From Bacteroidales bacterium (GTDB lineage Bacteria; Bacteroidota; Bacteroidia; Bacteroidales; Muribaculaceae), in NCBI GenBank assembly GCA_019416425.1, contig DXXK01000055.1, forward strand, positions 1-29,228: a stretch of 29,228 nucleotides of DNA. The letters run 5' to 3'. This document shows positions 8,715 to 16,191 of the stretch, one piece after another. Each line of letters begins with the position of its first letter. Positions within the stretch are counted from its first letter, which is position 1. The notes beneath the pieces were generated by a model, which was given only the letters and a program-made list of their open reading frames with translations, did not search any database and was not told where the DNA came from. The position numbers and the translations under genes were made by a program.

Positions 8715-9059
8715 ATGAAACTGTCAAAATCAATAGGACAATACATATATAATAAGGTATGGCGCGTACCCAAGGTGACTGTGGGGGATTTCCTCCGCCG
8801 AAGGTGCGACGGTATCCCCGAAAACCGGCGTCTCGCGGTGATTGCCGTGCTGCTGTCGCTGTTCATCCTTGCCGCGTTTTTCGTTTTCGGCAACGCCTGT
8901 TACCGTATCGGCCGCGGCCATGCAGCCGGCACACTTGCGGAGCCAAACCATATTGAGGGCCTCGACATACCGGTAAAGAGTGACGGCGGTTCGCCGGACA
9001 TGGACAACCAGACAGTATGCGGATATGGCATTGCGGGATTTGAAAACCAAAATAAGTGA
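8715..9059 (+). CDS. traL: TraL, DUF3989 single-pass membrane protein
   Basis: A 114-aa protein. A longer open frame runs from 8487 inside traK, but the family start is the ATG at 8715, giving MKLSKSIGQYIYNKVWRVPK. One membrane helix lies at about residues 39-59, and a short periplasmic tail follows with HIEGLDIP, which fits DUF3989/TraL. The last 35 bp overlap traM, the longest overlap in this operon, so the two are probably translated in a coupled way. The role is structural and undefined. Confidence 0.8.
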   Translation: MKLSKSIGQYIYNKVWRVPKVTVGDFLRRRCDGIPENRRLAVIAVLLSLFILAAFFVFGNACYRIGRGHAAGTLAEPNHIEGLDIPVKSDGGSPDMDNQTVCGYGIAGFENQNK

Positions 9060-10233
9060 ATGGCTCGGATCCAAGTCCGAGGCCGAGAGGCAGAAACTGA
9101 AGAAATACCTTGTCGTAATACCGGGGGCCTTCCTGATTTTCCTCGGCTCCATGTGGCTGATTTTCGGCTCGTACCTGCCCGGTGATGACACCGCCAAGGG
9201 AAAGGCCAACATGGAGCTGCCCGAAGGTGACAGCGACGGGTTGCAGGGCAACAAGCTGAAGGCACTCGCGGATGAGGCACTCCGGGAGGAAAAGGCAAGA
9301 CAGGACAGCGTTATACAGGTCTCTATAAGGATGTCGGACTCGATACCGGACAGGGCTGTCCCGGACTCGGCCGCCACTCCGATTGAGCAGTCGGCGCAAA
9401 GCTACCGCGAGGTGCAGGAGTCGCTCAACAATTTCTTTGTGGAGGAGGAGACTCCCGACGCGGAGATTGACGCCCTTAACGAGCGCATCGCGGAGCTTGA
9501 GGCGCAGAACGAGGCGGCACGGCAGAATTCCGGTCAGCCCGACGAGATGGAGATACTGGAACGGTCGTACCAGTTGGCAGCGCAATATATGGGAAACGGC
9601 AACAGTCACCCCGGGCCGGTACCCGTCGAGGAGGAAAAGGGCAAAAGGAATATACAGCCGGTGACACAGGTCAGCCGCGATGTCGTTTCCTCCCTCAATG
9701 CCTCCAATGCCTCCCGGCGGCTGACAACCGCGGTCGGAATGACAAGAACGTTGAACAAAAACACCATAGCGGCAGTGGTGGCCGGAAACCAGAGTGTTGC
9801 AGACGGAGAGAGTGTAAGACTCCGTACCACCGAGGCCATGTGGGTAGGCAACCGCCTTATTCCCCGTAACACCGCAATCGTCGGGACCGCCCGTATTCAG
9901 GGCGAAAGACTGGAGATTGAAATATCCTCTATCGAGTGTCAAGGCTCGATATACGAAGTGGAGTTGAAGGTCTATGACTCCGACGGACAGGAGGGCATCA
10001 ACATCCCCTGCTCCATGGAGTCTGACGCCCTGCATGAAATCGGTGCCAACATGGGGTCCACCATGGGCAGCTCAATCAATATATCCACCAACACCGGGGC
10101 GCAGATAGCCTCCGACGTGGGCAGGGGGCTTATCAACGGAGTATCGCAGTACCTCACGAAAAAAATGCGCACGGTCAAGGTGTATGTCAAAGCCGGATAC
10201 CGTGTGATGCTCCACCAGCCCGAAGATGTATAA
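9025..10233 (+). CDS. traM: TraM, VirB10-like conjugation protein
   Basis: A 402-aa bitopic protein. The ATG at 9025 is preferred over an upstream in-frame ATG (8980) because it gives the family-like MALRDLKTKISEWL start. A membrane helix lies at about residues 28-48. Next comes a long polar periplasmic linker with a predicted coiled coil at about 147-167 (AEIDALNERIAELEAQNEAA). The C-terminal domain (from about 240) has NKNTIAAVVAGNQSVADGES and LIPRNTAIVG, the TraM beta-domain that resembles VirB10. It spans the inner membrane and periplasm to link the two halves of the channel. Confidence 0.9.
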   Translation: MALRDLKTKISEWLGSKSEAERQKLKKYLVVIPGAFLIFLGSMWLIFGSYLPGDDTAKGKANMELPEGDSDGLQGNKLKALADEALREEKARQDSVIQVSIRMSDSIPDRAVPDSAATPIEQSAQSYREVQESLNNFFVEEETPDAEIDALNERIAELEAQNEAARQNSGQPDEMEILERSYQLAAQYMGNGNSHPGPVPVEEEKGKRNIQPVTQVSRDVVSSLNASNASRRLTTAVGMTRTLNKNTIAAVVAGNQSVADGESVRLRTTEAMWVGNRLIPRNTAIVGTARIQGERLEIEISSIECQGSIYEVELKVYDSDGQEGINIPCSMESDALHEIGANMGSTMGSSINISTNTGAQIASDVGRGLINGVSQYLTKKMRTVKVYVKAGYRVMLHQPEDV

Positions 10234-10252
10234 CCACAACAAACGGACAAAT

Positions 10253-11266
10253 ATGAAAGCAAGAAATATCATCCTTTCAGCCATTGCCGTAATAGGCATG
10301 GCAACCCCGGCGTTTGCCAAAGGCACAAAGCCGGTCAAAGACACCGATAACCATGTGTCGTCTGACACCGGGGCGGTCGCCGAACATGACATAAACGTGT
10401 ACGGTGAGAACTACACCGACGGCGACAAGTTCAGCGGTTTGACCCGCAAGGTCGGATTTGACCGCATGATACCGCCTCACGCGCTGGAGGTATGCTATCA
10501 AAAGACCACACACATTATATTCCCCTCGGAGATTGTATATGTGGACCTCGGAGGGGAGGACATAGTGGCCGGCCTCGCTGACGGCGCGAAAAATGTGTTG
10601 CGTGTCAAGTCGGCGTCAAAGTCTTTCAAGTCCGAGACAAATCTCTCGGTCATCACCGAAGACGGATGCTTTTTCACGTTCAATGTCAAGTTCGCCAAAG
10701 AGCCGCTGTTGCTCAACATCGAAATGACCGACTTCATCCATGACGGCGAGACGGTGAACCGGCCCAACAATGCGCAGGAGATATATCTCGAAAAATTGGG
10801 CAGCGAGTCACCTATGCTTGTAAAACTGATTATGAAATCAATCCACAAGCAGGACAAGCGCGAGATAAAGCATATCGGCTCCAAGCGTTTCGGGGTGCAG
10901 TTCCTCCTGAAATCAATATATGCGAACAACGGTATGCTGTATTTCCACACGGAAATCAAGAATACCTCCAACATCCCGTTTGACATAGACTTTGTATCGT
11001 TCAAGATTGTGGACAAGAAGGTTATCAAGAGAACCGCCATGCAGGAGCAGGTATTGGAACCGCTGCGCGCCCAAAACTATGTGACGGTGGTGCATGGCAA
11101 ATCCTCTGAACGTACCGTATTCGCATTAGAGAAATTCACCATTCCCGATGACAAGCAGCTCGTTATCGAGGTCGCCGAGAAAGAAGGCGGCCGGAACCAG
11201 TCCTTCGTGGTTGAGAACGAGGATATTGTTAGAGCCAACGTAATAGACGAACTTTCAATCCAATAA
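10253..11266 (+). CDS. traN: TraN, DUF4138 secreted protein (VirB9-like)
   Basis: A 337-aa exported protein. The frame opens at 10226, but the ATG at 10253 gives a clean signal peptide (MKARNIILSAIAVIGM, cut after PAFA), so it is chosen. The first mature domain has HALEVCYQKTTHIIFPSEI and VDLGGEDIVAG, the hallmark of DUF4138/TraN. The C-terminal domain is beta-rich with FHTEIKNTSNIPFDIDFVSF and KKVIKRTAMQEQ. The layout corresponds to VirB9, which joins the VirB10-like TraM at the outer membrane. Confidence 0.9.
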   Translation: MKARNIILSAIAVIGMATPAFAKGTKPVKDTDNHVSSDTGAVAEHDINVYGENYTDGDKFSGLTRKVGFDRMIPPHALEVCYQKTTHIIFPSEIVYVDLGGEDIVAGLADGAKNVLRVKSASKSFKSETNLSVITEDGCFFTFNVKFAKEPLLLNIEMTDFIHDGETVNRPNNAQEIYLEKLGSESPMLVKLIMKSIHKQDKREIKHIGSKRFGVQFLLKSIYANNGMLYFHTEIKNTSNIPFDIDFVSFKIVDKKVIKRTAMQEQVLEPLRAQNYVTVVHGKSSERTVFALEKFTIPDDKQLVIEVAEKEGGRNQSFVVENEDIVRANVIDELSIQ

Positions 11267-11269
11267 TCC

Positions 11270-11851
11270 ATGAAAAAAGCGATGATAATCTTCGCTGCCA
11301 TGCTTGCCCTCTGCGGAGGGCGGGCAATGGCCCAGCGATGCCTCCCCGGTATGTCGGCGGTTGAGGTTAAGGCAGATATGGCAGACGGTTTCTATACCGG
11401 CAGTTCCCGCGACTGCGGATATTCATTCGGCGTGTATTACTCGGTGTTCAAAGGAGGCGCGAACACTTGGAACTTCGGCGGCGAGTATCTTCAGACCTAT
11501 AAGCCCTACGGCGAGAAAGGCCGCATCCCTGTGGCGCAGTTCACAGCGGAGGCGGGATATAATCTCCACCTCGTAAGCGATTATTCCCAGACTTTCCACC
11601 TCTACGGGGGTATGTCGGCTCTCGGCGGATATGAAACGGTAAACTGGGGCAATCACGTTTTATCCGACGGCTCCACGCTCCACAACGGCGACGCCTTCAT
11701 CTATGGCGGAGCAATAACCCTGCAAGCCGATTTCTATCTATCGGATAAAATCGCTCTGACTGCCAATGTCAAGGAGCGGTTTGTGTTCGGCAACTCAACG
11801 GGGCATTTCCATACGCAGTATGGTGTCGGTGTAAAATTTATAATTGAGTAA
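11270..11851 (+). CDS. traO: TraO conjugation protein, outer-membrane beta-barrel-like
   Basis: A 193-aa exported protein three bases after traN. Residues 1-21 form a signal peptide ending in GRAMAQ-R. The mature part begins QRCLPGMSAVEVKADM, which is characteristic of TraO. It then shows alternating amphipathic beta strands (YSFGVYYSVF, WNFGGEYLQTY, HLYGGMSALGG) and ends in an aromatic/hydrophobic strand (GVGVKFIIE), as in small outer-membrane barrels. It is probably an outer-membrane part of the mating apparatus. Confidence 0.85.
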   Translation: MKKAMIIFAAMLALCGGRAMAQRCLPGMSAVEVKADMADGFYTGSSRDCGYSFGVYYSVFKGGANTWNFGGEYLQTYKPYGEKGRIPVAQFTAEAGYNLHLVSDYSQTFHLYGGMSALGGYETVNWGNHVLSDGSTLHNGDAFIYGGAITLQADFYLSDKIALTANVKERFVFGNSTGHFHTQYGVGVKFIIE

Positions 11852-11856
11852 AGACT

Positions 11857-12534
11857 ATGCGGTACACGGAAAAAGACATCCCCAATATTCCTCTTACGGA
11901 GTTTATGGCTGCCCTCGGCGAAAAACCGGTGTCGATTGAAAATAGGACTGTGGTTTATTATGCCCCACAGCGTGACGACCATGTGCCGATGTTGTGGGTT
12001 GATACAAAAACGAACTGTTGGCATGATTACTTAACTGATGAATCCGGAACAATTATGGAGCTTGCCGACTTGAATATGAACGGAAAGATTTATAATTCCA
12101 CCGTGTCGTACATTCTTCAGATAATGAACGACTATGAGCAGGGCAAAGAACTGTCGGCGATGAGCCATAGGCCGTCGGGAGCTACAATAACTAATCTCGA
12201 CATTAAAAATCTTCCTATTGAAGATTTCATGAAGGCTCTTGGCCATGTTCCTGAGTTCCGGGCCGGTGAGATGCTCGCATATAAACCGCCGTACAACAAT
12301 AGTGACAATCCGACATTTCTGGTAAAGGGCGGTGCAACCAAATGGTTAGACATGGAGACAGGCAACAATGGCAACATTTTTGATCTTGCCTACGAAATGA
12401 CCGGAAGCTGCAACCGCTCCGAACTGAGCAGATACATAACCGGACAAATGCAAGGATTTGAGAAAGCGAAAGCCGGCAAAGTGGAACAGCCCAAGCAGGG
12501 GCCGGAAAGACCTAAACGCAAAATGCGGTTTTAG
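11857..12534 (+). CDS. Two tandem zinc-less primase-N-terminal-like domains
   Basis: A 225-aa cytoplasmic protein made of two copies (about residues 7-80 and 112-190) of the same domain that opens the neighbouring primase. Copy 1 reads IPLTEFMAALG...YYAPQRDDHVPMLWVD...CWHDY...GTIMELADLN. Copy 2 reads LPIEDFMKALG...AYKPPYNNSDNPTFLV...KWLDMETGNNGNIFDLA. TraP reads ISLVDFLHRLG...FYAPYRNERKPSFHVN...LWYDF...GDIFTFAG. All lack the cysteine/histidine zinc ligands of CHC2 fingers, and no Toprim part follows. The tail is basic (RPKRKMRF). It lies 3 bp before traP. It may be a DNA-binding partner of the primase; that is inference. Confidence 0.7.
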   Translation: MRYTEKDIPNIPLTEFMAALGEKPVSIENRTVVYYAPQRDDHVPMLWVDTKTNCWHDYLTDESGTIMELADLNMNGKIYNSTVSYILQIMNDYEQGKELSAMSHRPSGATITNLDIKNLPIEDFMKALGHVPEFRAGEMLAYKPPYNNSDNPTFLVKGGATKWLDMETGNNGNIFDLAYEMTGSCNRSELSRYITGQMQGFEKAKAGKVEQPKQGPERPKRKMRF

Positions 12535-12537
12535 CCT

Positions 12538-13404
12538 ATGGATATAGACGCTATCAAAGGAATATCCCTCGTGGATTTCCTGCACCGGCTCGGCTATGAC
12601 CCGACAGGGCGCGACAGCAAGGGGTTATGGTTCTATGCCCCGTACCGCAACGAGCGTAAGCCGTCGTTCCATGTCAATCCTCGAAAAAATCTATGGTACG
12701 ATTTTGGGGCCGGCGAAGGGGGCGACATCTTCACTTTCGCAGGGGTAATATCCGGCAGGACCGATTTCGTTGGGCAGGCACGATACATCGCCGAAAAGAT
12801 GAGTATGCCGGTCGCAGAGCCTTACAAGCCCGTGCCATTCGTGGAGGAGCCGACATTCGAGAATCTTGAAATATCCCGGCTGGAATCACCCGCATTGCTC
12901 CGCTATCTGGCTGAAAGAGGCATACCGAAGGATATTGCACAACGGTACTGTGTCCAAGCGGATTACAAATTACACGGCAAACATTATTATGCCATAGGCT
13001 TTGGGAATGACGCTCACGGACTTGAGCTTCGGAACGCCTTTTTCAAGGGGAGCTATCCGCCAAAGAATATAACCCGTATTGTCAATGGCAACCCGCGCTG
13101 CAATGTTTTCGAGGGCTTCATCGACTTTCTTTCGGCTGAACGCCTCGGATTCAATGACGGCACCGACGCTGTTGTCCTCAACTCGGTCGCCAATATCAGC
13201 AAGGCGATTCCGGCACTCGACGGATATTCCCTGATGCTGTGCTATCTCGACAATGACGAGGCCGGGCGAAATGCCCTCGCCAGACTTCAACGGGAGTTCG
13301 GCGACAGGGTTGCAGACAAATCGGCTCTCTATCCCAATCACAAGGACCTGAACGACTATCTGATGTCGCTCAATCCGAAAAAATCAACAAAACTCAAACT
13401 CTAA
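12538..13404 (+). CDS. traP: TraP, conjugative DNA primase (Toprim)
   Basis: A 288-aa DnaG-type primase. Residues 7-75 are a CHC2-like N-domain without the zinc cysteines. The Toprim domain follows with NVFEGFIDFLSAERLG (glutamate E192) and LMLCYLDNDEAGRNAL (acidic pair D238 and D240), the metal-binding residues. The length and missing zinc ligands are usual for Bacteroides TraP. It would make primers for complementary-strand synthesis after single-strand transfer. It follows its N-domain paralogue by 3 bp. Confidence 0.9.
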   Translation: MDIDAIKGISLVDFLHRLGYDPTGRDSKGLWFYAPYRNERKPSFHVNPRKNLWYDFGAGEGGDIFTFAGVISGRTDFVGQARYIAEKMSMPVAEPYKPVPFVEEPTFENLEISRLESPALLRYLAERGIPKDIAQRYCVQADYKLHGKHYYAIGFGNDAHGLELRNAFFKGSYPPKNITRIVNGNPRCNVFEGFIDFLSAERLGFNDGTDAVVLNSVANISKAIPALDGYSLMLCYLDNDEAGRNALARLQREFGDRVADKSALYPNHKDLNDYLMSLNPKKSTKLKL

Positions 13405-13416
13405 ACAAACGACAAA

Positions 13417-13920
13417 ATGAAAAAATCCAATAAAAAATCATTCGGTGTCATCGCCGTTCTCTTCCTCGTAATCGCTGCCGTATGCAGCCTCACCTCCTGC
13501 AATGACGACCTCGACGTGCAGCAGTCCTATCCTTTCACGGTGGAGGTGATGCCGTTTGCCGACAAGATTGTAAAGGGTCAGACCGTGGAGCTTCGCTTTG
13601 AGATTGTGCCCGAAGGCAACTATACAAACACCCTCTACACCATCCGCTATTTCCAGTATGACGGAGAAGGCTTGCTCAAACTCGTTGACGGTCCGGTGTT
13701 GGTCAACAATGACCGCGTGTTGCTCGAAAGCAAGACATTTCGCCTGAACTATACTGCGAAATCTTCAGGGGAGCATAGATACCTCGTCGTGGTGGAGGAC
13801 AATTTCGGCTCGACTCCGTGGGAACGTACATTCGAGTTCAACAACAAGGATAAGGAGGACAACGACAGTACGGGTATCCTCAAACCTGTGGTCAATCCCG
13901 TAACCCCGGTGGTACGATGA
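13417..13920 (+). CDS. traQ: TraQ, DUF3872 lipoprotein
   Basis: A 167-aa protein with a lipoprotein signal. Basic residues and a hydrophobic stretch (about residues 10-26) lead to the lipobox LTSC, with the lipidated cysteine at about residue 28 followed by NDD. The mature part is one beta-sandwich-like domain (YPFTVEVMPFADKIVKGQTV ... LNYTAKSSGEHRYLVVVEDN) and a low-complexity tail. This is the DUF3872/TraQ pattern. The stop overlaps the lysozyme start by 4 bp (ATGA). Confidence 0.85.
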   Translation: MKKSNKKSFGVIAVLFLVIAAVCSLTSCNDDLDVQQSYPFTVEVMPFADKIVKGQTVELRFEIVPEGNYTNTLYTIRYFQYDGEGLLKLVDGPVLVNNDRVLLESKTFRLNYTAKSSGEHRYLVVVEDNFGSTPWERTFEFNNKDKEDNDSTGILKPVVNPVTPVVR

Positions 13921-14411
13921 GGAGGCTGGTAATGTTCTTCGTGGCGTTGCTGACCCTTGCGGCAGCAACGCCCGCCGCCCACGCGAGAAAAAGCATAATG
14001 GACCTGCCTCCGTTTGAACGTGCCGTGCTGATTATAAAGAAGTTCGAGACACTCCACCGCCCGTGCCACTGGCCGGCGGTCGGATACGGACACATGGTGC
14101 AGCCGGGAGAGCCGTTCAGACGCGGTGTCCAGCTTACCGAAAGACAGGCGGATGCCCTGCTCCGCAGGGATCTCCGCAAGTTCGTAGCCCTCTATGACGA
14201 TTTCAGGCCGGATGATGCGCTGCTCCTCGGTGTGCTGGCGTACAACTGCGGTCCCGGTGTCGTCAACAAATCCAGTGTTTACAGGCGACTCAAATCGGGC
14301 AACCGCGACATCTACAAGTCCTACACATCCCATTGCCGATACAAGGGGAAGTTCCATAAGCAGCTGCATCAGCGCAGGATTACGGAATATCTTATATTGT
14401 TCAGGAAATAA
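13917..14411 (+). CDS. Secreted lysozyme (GH24-like muramidase) of the transfer operon
   Basis: A 164-aa exported glycoside hydrolase that ends the tra operon. Residues 1-23 form the signal peptide (AAHA-R). The catalytic glutamate is probably E44 in IIKKFETLH, followed by the family motif VGYGH (about residue 57). LTERQADALLRRDL and LGVLAYNCGPG match phage T4-type lysozymes. It would open the peptidoglycan for assembly of the conjugation channel. It is coupled to traQ by a 4-bp overlap. GH24-type genes at this position are standard in Bacteroides elements. Confidence 0.9.
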   Translation: MRRLVMFFVALLTLAAATPAAHARKSIMDLPPFERAVLIIKKFETLHRPCHWPAVGYGHMVQPGEPFRRGVQLTERQADALLRRDLRKFVALYDDFRPDDALLLGVLAYNCGPGVVNKSSVYRRLKSGNRDIYKSYTSHCRYKGKFHKQLHQRRITEYLILFRK

Positions 14412-14480
14412 ACTGCCTTGCGCAGCAATCGACGTGTGCCAATGCCGCCTGTGGCGGCCGAAATTTTGAGCTGAAAATGC

Positions 14481-14512
14481 CCCCCGTCAAGCCCTCAACG
14501 GTTTGGCGGGGG
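14481..14512. terminator. Hairpin between the convergent tra and accessory operons
   Basis: A 13-bp stem with two wobble positions (CCCCCGTCAAGCC at 14481-14493 with GGTTTGGCGGGGG at 14500-14512) and a 6-nt loop lies between two convergent operons. A short T-rich stretch follows on the minus-strand reading (CATTTT), and none follows on the plus strand. It therefore fits best as the 3' end of the minus-strand operon, and possibly as a shared barrier. Confidence 0.5.
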
Positions 14513-14536
14513 CCGGCTATGCAACGAAATAAAAAA

Positions 14537-15586
14537 CTATCTTCCGGTTATGGTCTCGGCATCTGGGGTTTGTCGGTGGAGCCTCCAATTTCGGATGGCG
14601 CACTCCTTTGAGCTGTTGGCATAACAGTATTCGCAAAGGTGGGGACAAGTGCTGTATTCTCCGATGTCCTTGCTTTTCATACAACCGCAGACCTCTCGCT
14701 GTCCCCTGTCGCGGTTGTCCTGCGTTATGACCGCGAGACCTCCTCCGTCAAGCGGGATGGCGTTTTCGGGGGTATCCGTTCCGAAGAGCGATGGTTGTAT
14801 GTCCCTTGCTCCGAGATATTCCATTAACTCCTTTGAGCGGTGTCCGAATCGGACTATGAGTCGGTCGTCTATGCAGTGGTTCTTTTGTATGCCGTATTCC
14901 GAGAGGTCCACGCGCTCCCCGCAGGTGGCGAGTTCATATCCCCACTTTTTGTTGAGCATTGAGAGTTCCCTCGCAAAACCTCGCATCATTTCCTCGGTCC
15001 AATCATTGTAGCGTATTCCGTTGAGTTCAAGGTTTGACTTGACCCTGCGGTAAGAAACAATGTCGGCAAAGCTGAAAACGAGTTTTTCGCTGTATCCGTT
15101 CAGTGCGTCTCCGACAGCCTCTATCTTCCGAAGGAGCAAGTCCGCGTCTATGCGGTCCGTAAGGATAAGAGGGTCAAAACGCCATATCACCCTGCCTTTG
15201 CCGAGACGGTCAACGAGCATACGGAAAGTGTCAATGCGCTGTGACAAAGGGGGTACGCCTTTTTCAAGACCTTCCTCTCCGTAATCGTTGAGCGTGTATT
15301 GTATGTAACATCCGATGCCGAGTTCATCAAGCGTGTCAAGGTGTCCAAGCAACGGCTTTGGGTTCTTTGACCAGAACACTATGAATTTGGTGCGCTCGTA
15401 GCTTATGTTGGTTTTTGATAAGTTGTAGGGGTTTGTCCATACCGAATAGCCTCTTTTCAGGCGGTTGAAAAACCAATCGGAATAGAAGGCAGGTATGTCG
15501 GTGCTCCTGCTTGCGGATATTATCACGGGGCATTGGGCTGTGGCGGTCTTTCCACTGTCGAGCCTTATTTCACTCTTGTCGTTCAT
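14537..15586 (-). CDS. DUF1848 protein with a C-terminal radical-SAM-like cysteine cluster
   Basis: A 349-aa protein of the DUF1848 family. The N-terminal signature ISASRSTDIPAFYSDWFFNR is followed by a predicted barrel with FIVFWSKNPKPLL and WRFDPLILTD. The C-terminus holds CGC at about residues 300-302 and CPHLCEYCYA, a CX3CX2C triad at about 314, 318 and 321, the spacing of radical SAM iron-sulfur sites but at the wrong end of the protein. Residues near 264 read QPSLF, like a sliding-clamp motif. The start at 15586 is chosen because the preceding codons look non-coding and the start context matches the other genes of this operon. The substrate is unknown; it is probably an iron-sulfur enzyme. 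Confidence 0.8.
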   Translation of the reverse strand: MNDKSEIRLDSGKTATAQCPVIISASRSTDIPAFYSDWFFNRLKRGYSVWTNPYNLSKTNISYERTKFIVFWSKNPKPLLGHLDTLDELGIGCYIQYTLNDYGEEGLEKGVPPLSQRIDTFRMLVDRLGKGRVIWRFDPLILTDRIDADLLLRKIEAVGDALNGYSEKLVFSFADIVSYRRVKSNLELNGIRYNDWTEEMMRGFARELSMLNKKWGYELATCGERVDLSEYGIQKNHCIDDRLIVRFGHRSKELMEYLGARDIQPSLFGTDTPENAIPLDGGGLAVITQDNRDRGQREVCGCMKSKDIGEYSTCPHLCEYCYANSSKECAIRNWRLHRQTPDAETITGR

Positions 15587-15652
15587 ATTGGTGGTTTTTA
15601 TGGAGCGGTGTCGGGTGTCGCTGTCCTTAACACTCAACACCGTTCCGTGTTA

Positions 15653-15868
15653 TTAGTTTTTTCGCAGTCTCGCTATCCATTCGTCACGCTTTTGCCTGCA
15701 CTCTTTGAGGGTGGGTGCGACGCAGGAGAAAAGTTCGTTTGTGTCGGGGTCGCGCCAATCGTACATTATGCGTGTTACCTTTTTACCACGGTGAGAGGAA
15801 TAGAACTTTTCATATTGTTCTCCGCTGACGGTGGTTGATATGCCGTGCTTTGTCATTTTGGTTGCCAT
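15653..15868 (-). CDS. DUF3873-type small protein
   Basis: A 71-aa protein, MATKMTKHGISTTVSGEQYE at the start, then KVTRIMYDWRDPDTNELFSC and LKECRQKRDEWI. This is the DUF3873 pattern found in many Bacteroides conjugative transposons. The frame extends upstream, but the ATG at 15868 has the same start context (A-rich leader, then GATATGGC) as its operon neighbours. It is soluble, small and of unknown function, and it lies between the DUF1848 gene and an unknown 85-aa gene on the same strand. Confidence 0.75.
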   Translation of the reverse strand: MATKMTKHGISTTVSGEQYEKFYSSHRGKKVTRIMYDWRDPDTNELFSCVAPTLKECRQKRDEWIARLRKN

Positions 15869-15879
15869 ATCAGTGAATT

Positions 15880-16137
15880 TTAGAATTTTACAATCAGTAT
15901 GCGGTAGTTGAATACCTTTTCGGGGTCGGTGACTTTCTTTTGCGAGAGCCAAAAATGGTGCTTGCCAAATCCATATACGAAGTATCGGTCAAGTGCCGAT
16001 TTCTCCGCATAGTCGGCTACCAATCTCCTTAGAGTGTCCTCGTCATAGGCGATAAGTATATGGTTCACAAAGCCTATAAGCACCTCGGCGATGTCATTGT
16101 CATAAATGACGGTCGTATGTTCAAATGTCACGTTCAT
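15880..16137 (-). CDS. Hypothetical 85-residue protein of the accessory operon
   Basis: An 85-aa soluble protein with acidic helices (DNDIAEVLIGFVNHILIAYD, EDTLRRLVADYAEKSA) and an aromatic-rich segment (RYFVYGFGKHHFWLSQ). No family recognised. It is kept as a gene because it is in line with the operon, 11 bp before the DUF3873 gene and 54 bp after the PcfJ-like gene, and its codon use resembles theirs. Confidence 0.55.
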   Translation of the reverse strand: MNVTFEHTTVIYDNDIAEVLIGFVNHILIAYDEDTLRRLVADYAEKSALDRYFVYGFGKHHFWLSQKKVTDPEKVFNYRILIVKF

Positions 16138-16191
16138 ATCTTGGGATTTTGTGACTACCGATATATTTCAATCGGTAGTCGGGTTATGGGT

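Noticed and set aside
8863..10035. Long minus-strand open frame (390 codons) opposite traL and traM
   Set aside because: It lies fully antisense to well-supported tra genes. GC-rich codon use in the real frame creates long antisense frames; the sequence shows no domain.
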